Shown here one piece after another: positions 45,413 to 55,778 of a DNA stretch of 64,000 nucleotides. The stretch spans positions 1-64,000 of the forward strand of contig LGFI01000010.1 in assembly GCA_001508155.1 (NCBI GenBank). Reading direction: 5' to 3'. Both the position numbers and the translations under genes were made by a program. The stretch comes from Acetothermia bacterium 64_32 (GTDB lineage: Bacteria > Bipolaricaulota > Bipolaricaulia > Bipolaricaulales > Bipolaricaulaceae). Numbering within the stretch: the first letter of the stretch is position 1; every line of letters starts with the position of its first letter. The notes beneath the pieces are model-generated. The model searched no databases and was not told the DNA's origin. It was given only the letters and a program-made list of their open reading frames with translations.

Positions 45413-46803
45413 CAAGGGATGTGACTGAAATTACGTTCAGTTGTGGAAATTCTGGAGAGGCATCTTCGGAGGTGGCTTATGAGGAGGTGCTCTCCCTCCG
45501 GGCCGAGTTCCGGTAAAAAGCCGGAAAAGGCGTGGGCCACGTAGTGTTTGAGCCGGGCCCGATAGGTGATCCCCCGGGCCAGTCGCTCGCAGGAAAGGAG
45601 CCCCAGTTCGACGAGCGGGTTTGGGGGTTCCGCCAGGAGGGCGGCCTCGGCGCAGTCGATCCAGGCGGCGAGCTCTGCGGTGGTGTAGGCGCGTGGCTCC
45701 CGGGCCACCAGGAAGGCCAAAAGCCGCCTTTGGTGTACTGGAAGCCTTTTCAGCCGGCGCAGCAGCCGGTCCACTTGCCTTAGCACCTCGGGTGGAAGCC
45801 CGGTTTCGTCCTCTGGTTGTGCCTCCTGGCAAGCAGGGCTTTCGTCCTCCCCTTCTTTGAGTCGCCGTTCCAGTTCCCGCAACCGGGCCTCCTTCAGGGC
45901 GAGCTGGGTCTCCAGCTCCTCCAGGCGGTTTCTCAGCGCCGGCCCGGGGGCGGGGGTGGCCCCGTCCCCGAACCTACGGATGGCTGCCAGGATCTCTCCC
46001 CGCACCTGGCGCAACTTGGGGGTCTCCACGGGCTTGAAGGACGGGGTGAACCCCCCGTGGAAGGTGGCCCGCGGGCGGATCCTCACCTTTCGCACCTCCT
46101 CTCGGGAGAGGTAGATACACTCCCCCACCCCCAAGCCCGCCACCGTCTCCTTCACCTCCCCCTTGGGCCAGGGGAGGAGCTCCGAGTAAACGCGCATGTC
46201 CACCTCGTGCACCACCCGATGGAGGAACAGCATCCCGGCCTGGGTGAGGACGTCTTTCTCCACCTTGGCCGACCGCTGAGAGACGATCACCGCCCCCAGC
46301 CCCCGTTTCCTGCCCCGGAGGGCGATGCGGGAGATCACCTCCTTGAGGTCGGTCCTCACCCCCTGGGGGATGAACTCGTGGCACTCCTCGATCCCGATCA
46401 TGTAGGGTTTTCTGAGCTTTCCGGCCAAGGACCAGATGCGGGTCAGGTACTCCAGGACGAAAAGCTCCCTCTCCTCGGCAAGCATGTCCGAAACGTCCAG
46501 GATCACCGGCACCCCCTCCCTGAGGGAGAGCTCCGCCACCCCGGGAGCGGCGTCCAGCCCCAGGCCGATGTCCACGTTCTCCCCGGAGCCCACTACCAAC
46601 ACCTCGTATTTTTCCTTTAGCCCAAAGTACTCACCGTCTATATCGACGATGGAAAGGGGATAACGGGCAGAGAGCAGCTCCTCGAAGATGACCCCGGCGG
46701 TGTTGGACTTCCCCGAGCCCCGGATCCCCAGGATGGCCACGCACTGGCCGATGACCTCGGATAGGGGCAGGGAAAGGTCGGGTCCCAGGTTCAAAGCTCG
46801 CAT
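45412..46803 (-). CDS. HerA-like DUF87 ATPase with coiled coil and C-terminal winged-helix-like region
   Basis: A 463-residue FtsK/HerA-superfamily ATPase. P-loop GIRGSGKS at 26-33, DIDGEYFGL (54-62), Walker B IGIEECHEF at about 136-144 and a glutamine/arginine-finger-like VIVSQRSAKV. A coiled coil at about 290-325 links to a helical, winged-helix-like end (345-440). In archaea HerA works with NurA in DNA-end resection; no NurA-type nuclease is visible here. Bacterial homologues can serve defence or repair. It is followed by hpf and preceded by the CCA enzyme gene. Confidence 0.8.
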   Translation of the reverse strand: MRALNLGPDLSLPLSEVIGQCVAILGIRGSGKSNTAGVIFEELLSARYPLSIVDIDGEYFGLKEKYEVLVVGSGENVDIGLGLDAAPGVAELSLREGVPVILDVSDMLAEERELFVLEYLTRIWSLAGKLRKPYMIGIEECHEFIPQGVRTDLKEVISRIALRGRKRGLGAVIVSQRSAKVEKDVLTQAGMLFLHRVVHEVDMRVYSELLPWPKGEVKETVAGLGVGECIYLSREEVRKVRIRPRATFHGGFTPSFKPVETPKLRQVRGEILAAIRRFGDGATPAPGPALRNRLEELETQLALKEARLRELERRLKEGEDESPACQEAQPEDETGLPPEVLRQVDRLLRRLKRLPVHQRRLLAFLVAREPRAYTTAELAAWIDCAEAALLAEPPNPLVELGLLSCERLARGITYRARLKHYVAHAFSGFLPELGPEGEHLLISHLRRCLSRISTTERNFSHIP

Positions 46804-46886
46804 CCCAACGTCAAATTAACCCCAGGTGGGTCCCCCCGCCAGGGAAGGGGAAAGTCAAAAGGGGGACATGGGGGATGTTACCGGCG

Positions 46887-48314
46887 TTACCTTTGGCCTT
46901 TAAGCAAGGCCCGTGCCAGCTGCAGGGCCTGGTGGCGGGAGGTTATCTCCCCCGCCAGGATCCTCTCGTGCAGTTCGGCCAGGACCTTGCCCAGCCTGGG
47001 GCCGGGGGGCTCACCCAGGGCGATGAGGTCGTCCCCGGAGATGAGCTCCCGGGCGCGCCTCAGCCCCTGTACTCGGCAGACGTGCTGATGGAGGCTTACC
47101 ACCCGGGAAAGGAGTGGAAGCCAGGCCGAGGCCCGGTGAGCGGAGGCCTCGGCGTCGCAGATAAATAGGCGCAGAAGGTCCGAGAAGGCGGGGAAGCGGT
47201 GGGTGAACTCCTCCAGGGGCGCCCCCTCGTCCTCCCCCACGGAAAGTAGCTTCACCTGTTTTCCTAGCCCCATCTCGGCGAGGCGCCCGGCCCGCATGTG
47301 CTCCCGCACCAGGAAACGCACCCGCTCGATCTCCGCGCCGGAGAACCGCAGCCGGCGCAGGGCCTCCTCGGCCAGTTCCCCCCCGATGAGCTCATGCCCC
47401 CCGGTGTGCCGGCCGCCCGTGCGGGCCAGGGCCACCCCCTTCCCCACGTCGTGAAACAGGACCCCCAGCTTCACAAGGAAAGAAAAGCCCAAGGAGTCGG
47501 CCACCTCCAGGGCGAGGACGGTGTGGGAAAACACATCCCCTTCCGGGTGGTACTCCTCCGGCTGCGGCACCCCCTTGAGGGAGGAGATCTCAGGAAGGAT
47601 CTTCTCCAACAGGCCAAGCTCATCGAGGAGCCGGAAGCCGCGGGAGGAACGGGGAGTAGTCAGAATCTTCACAAGCTCATCACGAATCCTCTCCCAGGCT
47701 ATCTTTGTGATGTTCTCAGCGTTCTCTCTTATCGCCCTTCGGGTGGCCCCCTCGATCTCGAAGCCGAGCTGGCAGGCCAACCTCACCGCCCGGAGCATCC
47801 TGAGGTAGTCCTCGGAGAAGCGGGCCCGGGGGTCGCCGATGGCCCGGATGACCCCCGCCGAAAGATCTGCCATCCCCCCCACCCGGTCGATGACCTCCCC
47901 GTCGGGCGTGGCGGCGAGGCCGTTCACCGTGAAATCCCTTCTTCTTAGGTCCTCCTCCAGGCTGGTCCAGGAGACGTCATCCGGCCGGCGGCCGTCGGAG
48001 TAGCCGTGCTCTGCCCGGAAGGTGGCCACCTCGTACTGGCGGCCATCCGGGGCCACCACCACCACCACCCCAAACGATTCCCCCACCGTCAGGACCGGCC
48101 GGTCCCGGAACAGCCACCGCACCTCCTGCGGGGGGGCGGAGGTGGCGATGTCCACCTCCCGGGGGACGCAAGGCCTCCCGGAAAGGGAGGCCAACAAAAG
48201 GTCCCGCACCGCCCCCCCCACGATCACCGCCTGGTGGCCGGCCGAGCCCAGCCTCCCCAGGATCTCCCCCACGAACGGGTGGGTGGAAAGCAGCCGCTCC
48301 ATATCGATCCCCAT
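46887..48314 (-). CDS. CCA tRNA nucleotidyltransferase / poly(A) polymerase-family protein with HD domain
   Basis: A 475-residue class II nucleotidyltransferase: IVGGAVRDLLL (31-41), the catalytic EVDIAT (53-58), RRDFTVNGLA, then the RNA-binding helical region with RARFSEDYLRMLRAVRLACQLGF. A C-terminal HD domain follows (about 265-400: HTVLALEVAD, LLGVLFHDVGKG-like LFHDVGKG, and EHMRAG). It adds or repairs the tRNA 3' CCA; the tRNA-Pro here already encodes CCA, so repair may be the role. ATG at 48314 is preferred; ATG at 48302 is possible. Confidence 0.88.
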   Translation of the reverse strand: MGIDMERLLSTHPFVGEILGRLGSAGHQAVIVGGAVRDLLLASLSGRPCVPREVDIATSAPPQEVRWLFRDRPVLTVGESFGVVVVVAPDGRQYEVATFRAEHGYSDGRRPDDVSWTSLEEDLRRRDFTVNGLAATPDGEVIDRVGGMADLSAGVIRAIGDPRARFSEDYLRMLRAVRLACQLGFEIEGATRRAIRENAENITKIAWERIRDELVKILTTPRSSRGFRLLDELGLLEKILPEISSLKGVPQPEEYHPEGDVFSHTVLALEVADSLGFSFLVKLGVLFHDVGKGVALARTGGRHTGGHELIGGELAEEALRRLRFSGAEIERVRFLVREHMRAGRLAEMGLGKQVKLLSVGEDEGAPLEEFTHRFPAFSDLLRLFICDAEASAHRASAWLPLLSRVVSLHQHVCRVQGLRRARELISGDDLIALGEPPGPRLGKVLAELHERILAGEITSRHQALQLARALLKGQR

Positions 48315-48369
48315 GCCCCCATTATGCGGTAGGAAGGCCCCCTGCCTCCATCGGCCCACACAAACCGCA

Positions 48370-48398
48370 TTGTACAAGCCGCAAAGACCTTCTATGCT
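48370..48398 (+). promoter_or_regulatory. Sigma70-type promoter of the frr-atp operon
   Basis: TTGTAC (48370-48375) and TATGCT (48393-48398) with a 17-base spacer. Transcription would start near 48405, giving a leader of about 40 bases before frr. It lies in the divergent spacer with the CCA enzyme gene. Confidence 0.6.
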
Positions 48399-48446
48399 CC
48401 TTGCAAGCCCAAAGGGGCACGACTAGGATTTCTGGAGGTGACGGCT

Positions 48447-49004
48447 ATGGAGCACGAGCTTGTCAAGGACGCCAAGGCCCACATGGAGAAGACGCTGGAG
48501 GTGTTTAAGGCGGAGCTTTCCAAGGTGCACACCGGGCGGGCCAATCCCGCCTTGCTCGAGGACGTGGTGGTCGACTACTACGGCACCCCCACCCCCCTCA
48601 AGCACCTGGCCAACATCGTGGCCCCGGACCCGGACATGATCGTGGTGCGCCCGTTCGACAGGTCCCAGATCGGGGCGATAGAACGGGCCATCATGGCCGC
48701 CGACCTCGGCCTCAACCCCCAGAACGACGGGCAGATCGTGCGGGTAAAGGTCCCCCGGCTCACAGAACAGCGTCGGAACGAGCTGGTGAAGCTCGTCCGG
48801 GGGAAGGGGGAGGAGGCCAAGGTCGCCTTGCGCAACATCCGCCGAGAGGTAAGGGAGAAGCTGGAGGCACAGAAGAAGGAGGGGGCCATCTCCGAGGACG
48901 ATTTCTTCCAGCTACGGGAAAGACTGGACAAGCTCACCCAGGATTATTCCAGCCAGGTGGACGAGCTGGTGAAAGAAAAGAGCGAGGAGATGCGCACCCT
49001 GTGA
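48447..49004 (+). CDS. frr: Ribosome recycling factor
   Basis: A 185-residue RRF, the standard length, with KAHMEKTLEVFKAELSKVHTGRANP, YYGTPTPLKHLANI, RPFDRSQIGAIERAI and VPRLTEQRRNELVKLV. It splits post-termination ribosomes with EF-G. The ATG at 48447 has GGAGG eight bases upstream; a GTG at 48438 is less suitable. Its stop overlaps the next gene's GTG (GTGA). Confidence 0.95.
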   Translation: MEHELVKDAKAHMEKTLEVFKAELSKVHTGRANPALLEDVVVDYYGTPTPLKHLANIVAPDPDMIVVRPFDRSQIGAIERAIMAADLGLNPQNDGQIVRVKVPRLTEQRRNELVKLVRGKGEEAKVALRNIRREVREKLEAQKKEGAISEDDFFQLRERLDKLTQDYSSQVDELVKEKSEEMRTL

Positions 49005-49372
49005 GGACTGACTTCTTAAGGGCCGCCCTGGTGGGCTTCCCCGAGGCGGCCGCGGTGGGTTTACCTTTGGCTATCGGACTTGCCTTCCTTTCCCCGGCCT
49101 GGGGAGGGGGGGTGGTGGTGGGGCTCCTGGCGGTGGCGGTCGGGCGGCTGGTGGGGGCCCTGTTCCTCCTCAACCTGCCCCGGGAAGGGCGTGGGGGCTT
49201 GGCCGCCGGGCTCATGGGGGTGGCGCGCCTCTCCCTGGTGGCCGGGATCGCCATGGGGGGGATAGCCGCAGGACTCCCCCCCCTTCCCGTAGCAGGGGGC
49301 CTGGCCCTGCCCCCCCTTGTGCTCTGGGCCAAGCTGGTTATCCTTCACAAACCGTCATGTCAGGACAGCTAG
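49001..49372 (+). CDS. atpI: ATP synthase subunit I-like membrane protein
   Basis: A 123-residue protein of four hydrophobic segments (about 8-28, 35-55, 67-87, 95-115) right before atpB. Position, size and topology match AtpI/UncI proteins, which help c-ring assembly and, in some species, magnesium supply. There is no strong sequence signature, so the name rests on context. GTG start overlaps the frr stop; its end overlaps atpB by 16 bases. Confidence 0.7.
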   Translation: MRTDFLRAALVGFPEAAAVGLPLAIGLAFLSPAWGGGVVVGLLAVAVGRLVGALFLLNLPREGRGGLAAGLMGVARLSLVAGIAMGGIAAGLPPLPVAGGLALPPLVLWAKLVILHKPSCQDS

Positions 49373-50097
49373 GGAAGAAGCTCATCCTCCACCTCAAGGT
49401 GGGGGGGGTGGATATCGCCTTCGACCTTGCGGTCATGGCGGTGGCGGTGGGGGTTACCTTGCTACTTCTGCTCCTCTCCTGGTGGCTCCGCCGGGGGCTC
49501 CCCCATGACCCCGAGGCCCCGCCCACCCGCCGGGCGGCGTTCCTCGCAGCTGCCATGGAGCTTGCCGAGACCCAGCTTTTGGGAGGGCTGCCAGGGCGCC
49601 TGGCCCGGGACCTCCTCCCGTTCATCACCACCCTCTTCCTGTACGTGCTCCTTTGCAACTGGGCAAGCATCCTCCCCATCCCCTACATCGCCTCCCCCAC
49701 CCAGGACGTAAACGTCACCTTCAGCTTGGCCATCATGGTGTACACCATGGTCCACGTTTACGGGGCCCGGGAGCGGGGCCTTAAAAAACACCTCCGGAGC
49801 TACCTCGAGCCGTACCCTTTCCTCCTCCCCATGAACCTGATCGGAGACTTCGGCCGGACGCTATCGCATGCCTTTCGTCTTTTCGGGAACATCCTGGGTG
49901 GGGCGATCCTCACCGCCATCGTGCTGGAGCTGGCGGGGAAGGCCATGAGGTACCTTTTCCTCGCCCCGTTTGCCCTGGTGGGGGGGGTAGCCGTGGGCAC
50001 CTTCCTCAACCTTTGGTTCGGCCTGTTTGTGGGGGCGATACAGGCCCTTGTGTTCGCGCTTTTGGCTTCGGCTTATATCCAGATCGCCGTGGAGTGA
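49357..50097 (+). CDS. atpB: F-type ATP synthase subunit a
   Basis: A 246-residue integral protein with five or six helices. The essential arginine is R174 in LSHAFRLFGNILGG; PIPYIASPTQDVN marks the periplasmic half-channel entry. With the c ring it forms the ion path. The last helix ends QALVFALLASAYIQIA, usual for subunit a. Confidence 0.95.
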   Translation: MSGQLGKKLILHLKVGGVDIAFDLAVMAVAVGVTLLLLLLSWWLRRGLPHDPEAPPTRRAAFLAAAMELAETQLLGGLPGRLARDLLPFITTLFLYVLLCNWASILPIPYIASPTQDVNVTFSLAIMVYTMVHVYGARERGLKKHLRSYLEPYPFLLPMNLIGDFGRTLSHAFRLFGNILGGAILTAIVLELAGKAMRYLFLAPFALVGGVAVGTFLNLWFGLFVGAIQALVFALLASAYIQIAVE

Positions 50098-50108
50098 AGG
50101 AGGTTTGA

Positions 50109-50351
50109 ATGACGGGAGCGGACATCGTCGCGGCGGCAAAGTACCTGGCCGCAGGGATCGCCATGGGGCTGGGGGCCATCGGCCCGGCCATCGGGGAGGG
50201 GATCGCAGCCGCCCATGCCCTGGACGGGATGGCCCGCCAGCCGGAGATGGAGGCCTCCCTCCTCAGGACGATGATCATCGGCCAGGCCATCACCGAGTCC
50301 ACCGGGGTCTATTCCCTCGTGGTGGCCATCATCCTGATCTTCGTGGCCTAA
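50109..50351 (+). CDS. atpE: F-type ATP synthase subunit c with two-carboxylate ion site
   Basis: An 80-residue helical hairpin. The ion-coupling residue is E63 in GQAITES; S64, T65 and Y68 follow as in sodium-binding c rings. On the first helix the place of the Ilyobacter Q32 is taken by E30 (GPAIGEGIAA), a pattern described for the Fusobacterium nucleatum sodium rotor. The loop carries ARQPE, the contact with gamma and epsilon. This predicts Na+ coupling. GGAGG stands at 50099-50103 ahead of the ATG. Confidence 0.95.
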   Translation: MTGADIVAAAKYLAAGIAMGLGAIGPAIGEGIAAAHALDGMARQPEMEASLLRTMIIGQAITESTGVYSLVVAIILIFVA

Positions 50352-50361
50352 GGAGGCGGGG

Positions 50362-50877
50362 ATGCATCTGGAGTGGGGGACCATCGTAAAGAGCATCAAC
50401 TGGACCTTCGTCTTCAACCTGATCAACTTCGCCCTGCTCCTGTGGCTGCTCAAGCGCCTGGTTTATCGGCCGGCCTTGAGGTGGCTGGATGCCCGCCGGG
50501 CCCGAGAGGAGGAGCGGCTAGCCAAGGCCAGGGAGGCGGAGGAGGCGGCCCGAAAGCTCGCCCAAGAGCGGGAGGAGGCCCTGGCCCAGGCCAACCGCAA
50601 GGCCCAGAGGATCCTGGAGGAGGCCGAGGCCCAGGCCCAAAAGATCCTGAAGGAGGCGCGCGCCGAGGCCCGCCTCCAGGCCCAGCACATCCTCCAGGAG
50701 GCACAGGCATCCGCCGCCCGGGCGGTGGATGAAGCCCTGGCCGAACTCCGCCGGTCCTATGCGGAGCTGGTGGTTTTGGGCGCCAGCCAGGTCCTGGAGC
50801 GCGAGGTGCGGCCCGAGGACCACCGGCGGCTCCTCTCCGAGCTCTCCCAGAGGATCGACGCCCGGCTTCTGTCCTAG
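50362..50877 (+). CDS. atpF: F-type ATP synthase subunit b
   Basis: A 171-residue protein with one N-terminal membrane helix (about 12-30, FVFNLINFALLLWLLKRLVY) and then a long alanine-, glutamate- and arginine-rich coiled coil to about residue 140. It is the peripheral stalk. Only a single b-type gene is present, so the stalk should be a homodimer. Confidence 0.92.
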   Translation: MHLEWGTIVKSINWTFVFNLINFALLLWLLKRLVYRPALRWLDARRAREEERLAKAREAEEAARKLAQEREEALAQANRKAQRILEEAEAQAQKILKEARAEARLQAQHILQEAQASAARAVDEALAELRRSYAELVVLGASQVLEREVRPEDHRRLLSELSQRIDARLLS

Positions 50878-50879
50878 CC

Positions 50880-51413
50880 ATGTCCCTGGAGGCGATCGCC
50901 GGCCGGTACGCCCAAGCCCTGTACGAGGTGGCGGAAGAAGAGGGCCTGGAGGACCGGATCGGGGCCGAACTCGCCCGGCTCGCGTCCTTGTGGGAAGCGC
51001 TCCCGGAGCTGGCGGGTTTCCTCACCCACCCCCAGGTCCCCCACCGCGAGAAGGAGCGGTTGATGAAGTCCCTGGGGCAAGGGATGCATCCCTACGTTCA
51101 GAACCTTTTGGTGTTGCTGGTGAGGAAGGGGCGGGCAGGGCTCCTGCCGGCCATCGGGGAGGGGTTCCTGAAGGCGGCGGAGGGGCAGGGCAAGCTGGTC
51201 CATGTGGTGCTGCGTTCGGCCCGGGAGGTGTCGGCGGAGGAGATCTCTGCCCTGCGGGGAAGGCTTGAGGGGTTGCTGAAAAAGCCGGTGGCGATCTCAG
51301 TGGAGCGGGCGCCGGAGCTCCTGGCTGGGGCGGAGCTCAGGGTGCGGGGGAGGCGGCTGGACGCCTCGGTGCGGGGCAGGCTGGCGAAACTCTCCGCCGG
51401 GCTCAAGGGGTGA
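50880..51413 (+). CDS. atpH: F-type ATP synthase subunit delta
   Basis: A 177-residue delta subunit: helical N-domain ([42 protein letters not shown]) and C-domain with the [33 protein letters not shown] signature. It ties the b dimer to the alpha3beta3 head. It overlaps the possible early start of atpA. Confidence 0.93.
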   Translation: MSLEAIAGRYAQALYEVAEEEGLEDRIGAELARLASLWEALPELAGFLTHPQVPHREKERLMKSLGQGMHPYVQNLLVLLVRKGRAGLLPAIGEGFLKAAEGQGKLVHVVLRSAREVSAEEISALRGRLEGLLKKPVAISVERAPELLAGAELRVRGRRLDASVRGRLAKLSAGLKG

Positions 51414-51418
51414 GGGAT

Positions 51419-52924
51419 ATGGCGAAAGCGGATGAGATAGCGGCGGTCCTCCGGCAGCAGATCAGGAGCCTGGGGGCGGACCTCAAGATGGAGGAGGTGG
51501 GGGTGGTGGTGGAGGTGGGCGACGGCATCGCCCGGGTATGGGGCCTCCGCTCGGCGGTGGCCTCCGAGCTCCTCCGCTTCCCCGGAGACATCTATGGCCT
51601 CGTCCTCGACCTCCAGGAGGACTCGGTGGGGGTGGCCCTCCTCGGGCCGGACGAGGGGATCAAGGAGGGGGACGAGGTAAGGCGCACCGGCAGGGTCCTC
51701 CAGACCCCGGTGGGGGAAGGTTTTCTGGGCCGGGTGGTGGACCCGCTTGGCCGCCCCCTGGACGGGGGACCCCCGATCGAGCCCGCCGGCTACCGCAAGA
51801 CCGACGAGAAGGCCCCCGGGGTGATAGCAAGAAAGCCGGTGGACACCCCGCTTCAGACCGGGATCAAGTGCATCGACGCCCTCACCCCCATCGGCCGGGG
51901 CCAAAGGGAGCTCATCATCGGCGACCGTCGCACCGGGAAGACCGCCATCGCCATCGACACCATCATCAACCAAAAGGGGCAGGGCGTTTTCTGCATCTAC
52001 GTAGCCATTGGCCAGAAGTCCTCCACCATCGCCAAGGTGGTGGACGCCCTCAAGCGCTACGGGGCCATGGAATACACGGTCGTGGTGGCGGCGGCGGCCG
52101 AGGACCCAGCCCCCCTCCAGTACATCGCCCCCTACGCCGGCTGCGCCATGGGGGAGTACTTCCGGGATAAGGGCCAGGACGCCCTGATCATCTACGACGA
52201 CCTCTCGAAGCACGCGGTGGCCTACCGGGAGATCTCGCTGCTTCTCAGGCGGCCGCCGGGCAGGGAGGCGTATCCAGGTGATATCTTCTACACCCACTCC
52301 CGGCTCCTGGAGCGGGCGGCCAGGCTCTCGGACGAGCACGGCGGGGGCTCCCTCACCGCCCTCCCCATCGTGGAGACCAAAGCCGGGGACATCACCTCCT
52401 ACATCCCCACCAACCTCATCTCCATCACCGACGGACAGATCTACCTTGAGGCGGATCTATTCAACAAGGGGCAGCGGCCGGCCATGAACGCGGGGCTTTC
52501 GGTTTCCCGGGTGGGGGGGGCGGCTCAAATCCCGGCCATGAAGGAGGTGGCAGGACAACTTCGCCTGGAGCTGGCGCAGTACCGGGACCTGGCGGCGTTC
52601 GCCGAGTTCGCCCAGGAGCTGGACGAGGCCTCCCGGGCCCAGCTGGCCCGCGGGGAGCGGGTGATGGAGGTCCTAAAGCAGCCCCAGTTCCAGCCCATGC
52701 CGGTGGAGGAGCAGATCGCCATCCTGTACGTCGCGGTGTCCGGACACTTGGATGACCTGCCGGTGGAGGCGGTGAGCTCCTTCGAGGGACGCTTCCTCGC
52801 CTACCTCAGGGAGGAGCACAAAGAGGTGCTGGAGGAGCTGCGGCGGGAAAGGCATATGACCGACTCCGTCCGAAAGGGGCTGGAAGCCGCGGTCAAGGCG
52901 TTCAAGGACTCCTTCCGAGCGTGA
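51419..52924 (+). CDS. atpA: F-type ATP synthase subunit alpha
   Basis: A 501-residue alpha subunit. P-loop GDRRTGKT at 168-175; the arginine that reaches into the beta site is in [12 protein letters not shown]. The start ATG at 51419 follows AAGGGGTGAGG; the GTG at 51410 is an alternative. N-terminal delta-contact helix, beta barrel, nucleotide domain and C-terminal helices are all of normal length. Confidence 0.96.
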   Translation: MAKADEIAAVLRQQIRSLGADLKMEEVGVVVEVGDGIARVWGLRSAVASELLRFPGDIYGLVLDLQEDSVGVALLGPDEGIKEGDEVRRTGRVLQTPVGEGFLGRVVDPLGRPLDGGPPIEPAGYRKTDEKAPGVIARKPVDTPLQTGIKCIDALTPIGRGQRELIIGDRRTGKTAIAIDTIINQKGQGVFCIYVAIGQKSSTIAKVVDALKRYGAMEYTVVVAAAAEDPAPLQYIAPYAGCAMGEYFRDKGQDALIIYDDLSKHAVAYREISLLLRRPPGREAYPGDIFYTHSRLLERAARLSDEHGGGSLTALPIVETKAGDITSYIPTNLISITDGQIYLEADLFNKGQRPAMNAGLSVSRVGGAAQIPAMKEVAGQLRLELAQYRDLAAFAEFAQELDEASRAQLARGERVMEVLKQPQFQPMPVEEQIAILYVAVSGHLDDLPVEAVSSFEGRFLAYLREEHKEVLEELRRERHMTDSVRKGLEAAVKAFKDSFRA

Positions 52925-52936
52925 CGAGGTGAAACC

Positions 52937-53020
52937 GTGAGACCAATCTTTCGTAGCAAGTCGAGGGAGCGGCCCGCAAGGGACCCGTCACGCGTCACCG
53001 GTCACGTGTCACCGCGGTAG
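52937..53020 (+). CDS. Possible 27-codon leader peptide before atpG
   Basis: GAGGTG five bases upstream and a GTG start open a 27-codon frame (MRPIFRSKSRERPARD...) that ends in TAG two bases before the atpG ATG. The peptide is very basic. atpG itself has no visible ribosome-binding site, so ribosomes finishing this frame could re-initiate there. The second half of the frame lies in the heptad repeat. It might also be chance in a 98-base spacer. Confidence 0.35.
   Translation: MRPIFRSKSRERPARDPSRVTGHVSPR
52987..53014. repeat. Four tandem heptads of the GTCACNN type
   Basis: GTCACGC, GTCACCG, GTCACGT and GTCACCG follow each other without gaps, 28 bases in all, right before atpG. The array also contains overlapping palindromes (for example GGTCACGTGTCACC is near-symmetric). 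Origin as a dispersed repeat, an operator array or a structured leader cannot be told from this single copy. Confidence 0.6.
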
Positions 53021-53022
53021 CA

Positions 53023-55280
<2,258 letters not shown>

Positions 55281-55289
55281 GCGGGCCTA

Positions 55290-55778
55290 GAGGAGGATGG
55301 CCAGGGCACCGAAGACGGCCTTGATCCCAAGCAGCACCAACACCAACGTCCGCTCCCTGAGCCCCCGGTGAGCTTCATGAGGAGCTGAGGCAGGCACCCA
55401 TCCTGACCAAGCTTCCCCGCCCAGCCCTGAGAGGGGAACTTGCGCAGGCCCTTAACAAAGGCGTAGATGATGAGGCCGGCGCCCGATCATCACCGAGCTG
55501 GCGAGGAGCAGGGCCTTCACCCACTGCCGGAGGCCCATGAGGTCATACCACCCCGATGAGGGTGGTCAAGAGCACCGCGAGGAGCTACACGTAGTTCACC
55601 GGGAAAAGGCCAGAAGCACCCCAGCCCCGACCCCCGCCATGAGGCCCCCAGCTTGAGGATGGGGGGCTGGCCGGGCTTGTTCACGTCCCTCCCCACGATG
55701 CCCACCCGCCTGAGCTTGGGGATCAAGGCCCAGGCCGAAAAAGGCCACCACAAACCGTGAGGATCAACTGGCCCCTTC
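55290..55778 (-). pseudogene. Wreck of a glycosyltransferase family 4 (Alg7/MraY-like) gene
   Basis: Read on the minus strand from about 55778, one frame gives ALIPKLRRVGIVGRDVNKPGQP, which resembles the first cytoplasmic loop of UDP-GlcNAc:polyprenyl-phosphate GlcNAc-1-phosphate transferases. Frames then shift several times; near the end RERTLVLVLLGIKAVFGALAILL with a stop at about 55290 matches a final membrane helix. The remnant is about 490 bases long against about 1 kb for an intact gene. It fills the whole space between atpD and the NfeD-like gene; nothing else is seen there. Confidence 0.6.

Noticed and set aside
45412-46803. The HerA-like gene as evidence for an archaeal origin of the window
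   Set aside because: Ribosomal proteins, RNA polymerase subunits, IF-1 and the ATP synthase are all bacterial; HerA-like ATPases also occur in bacteria.
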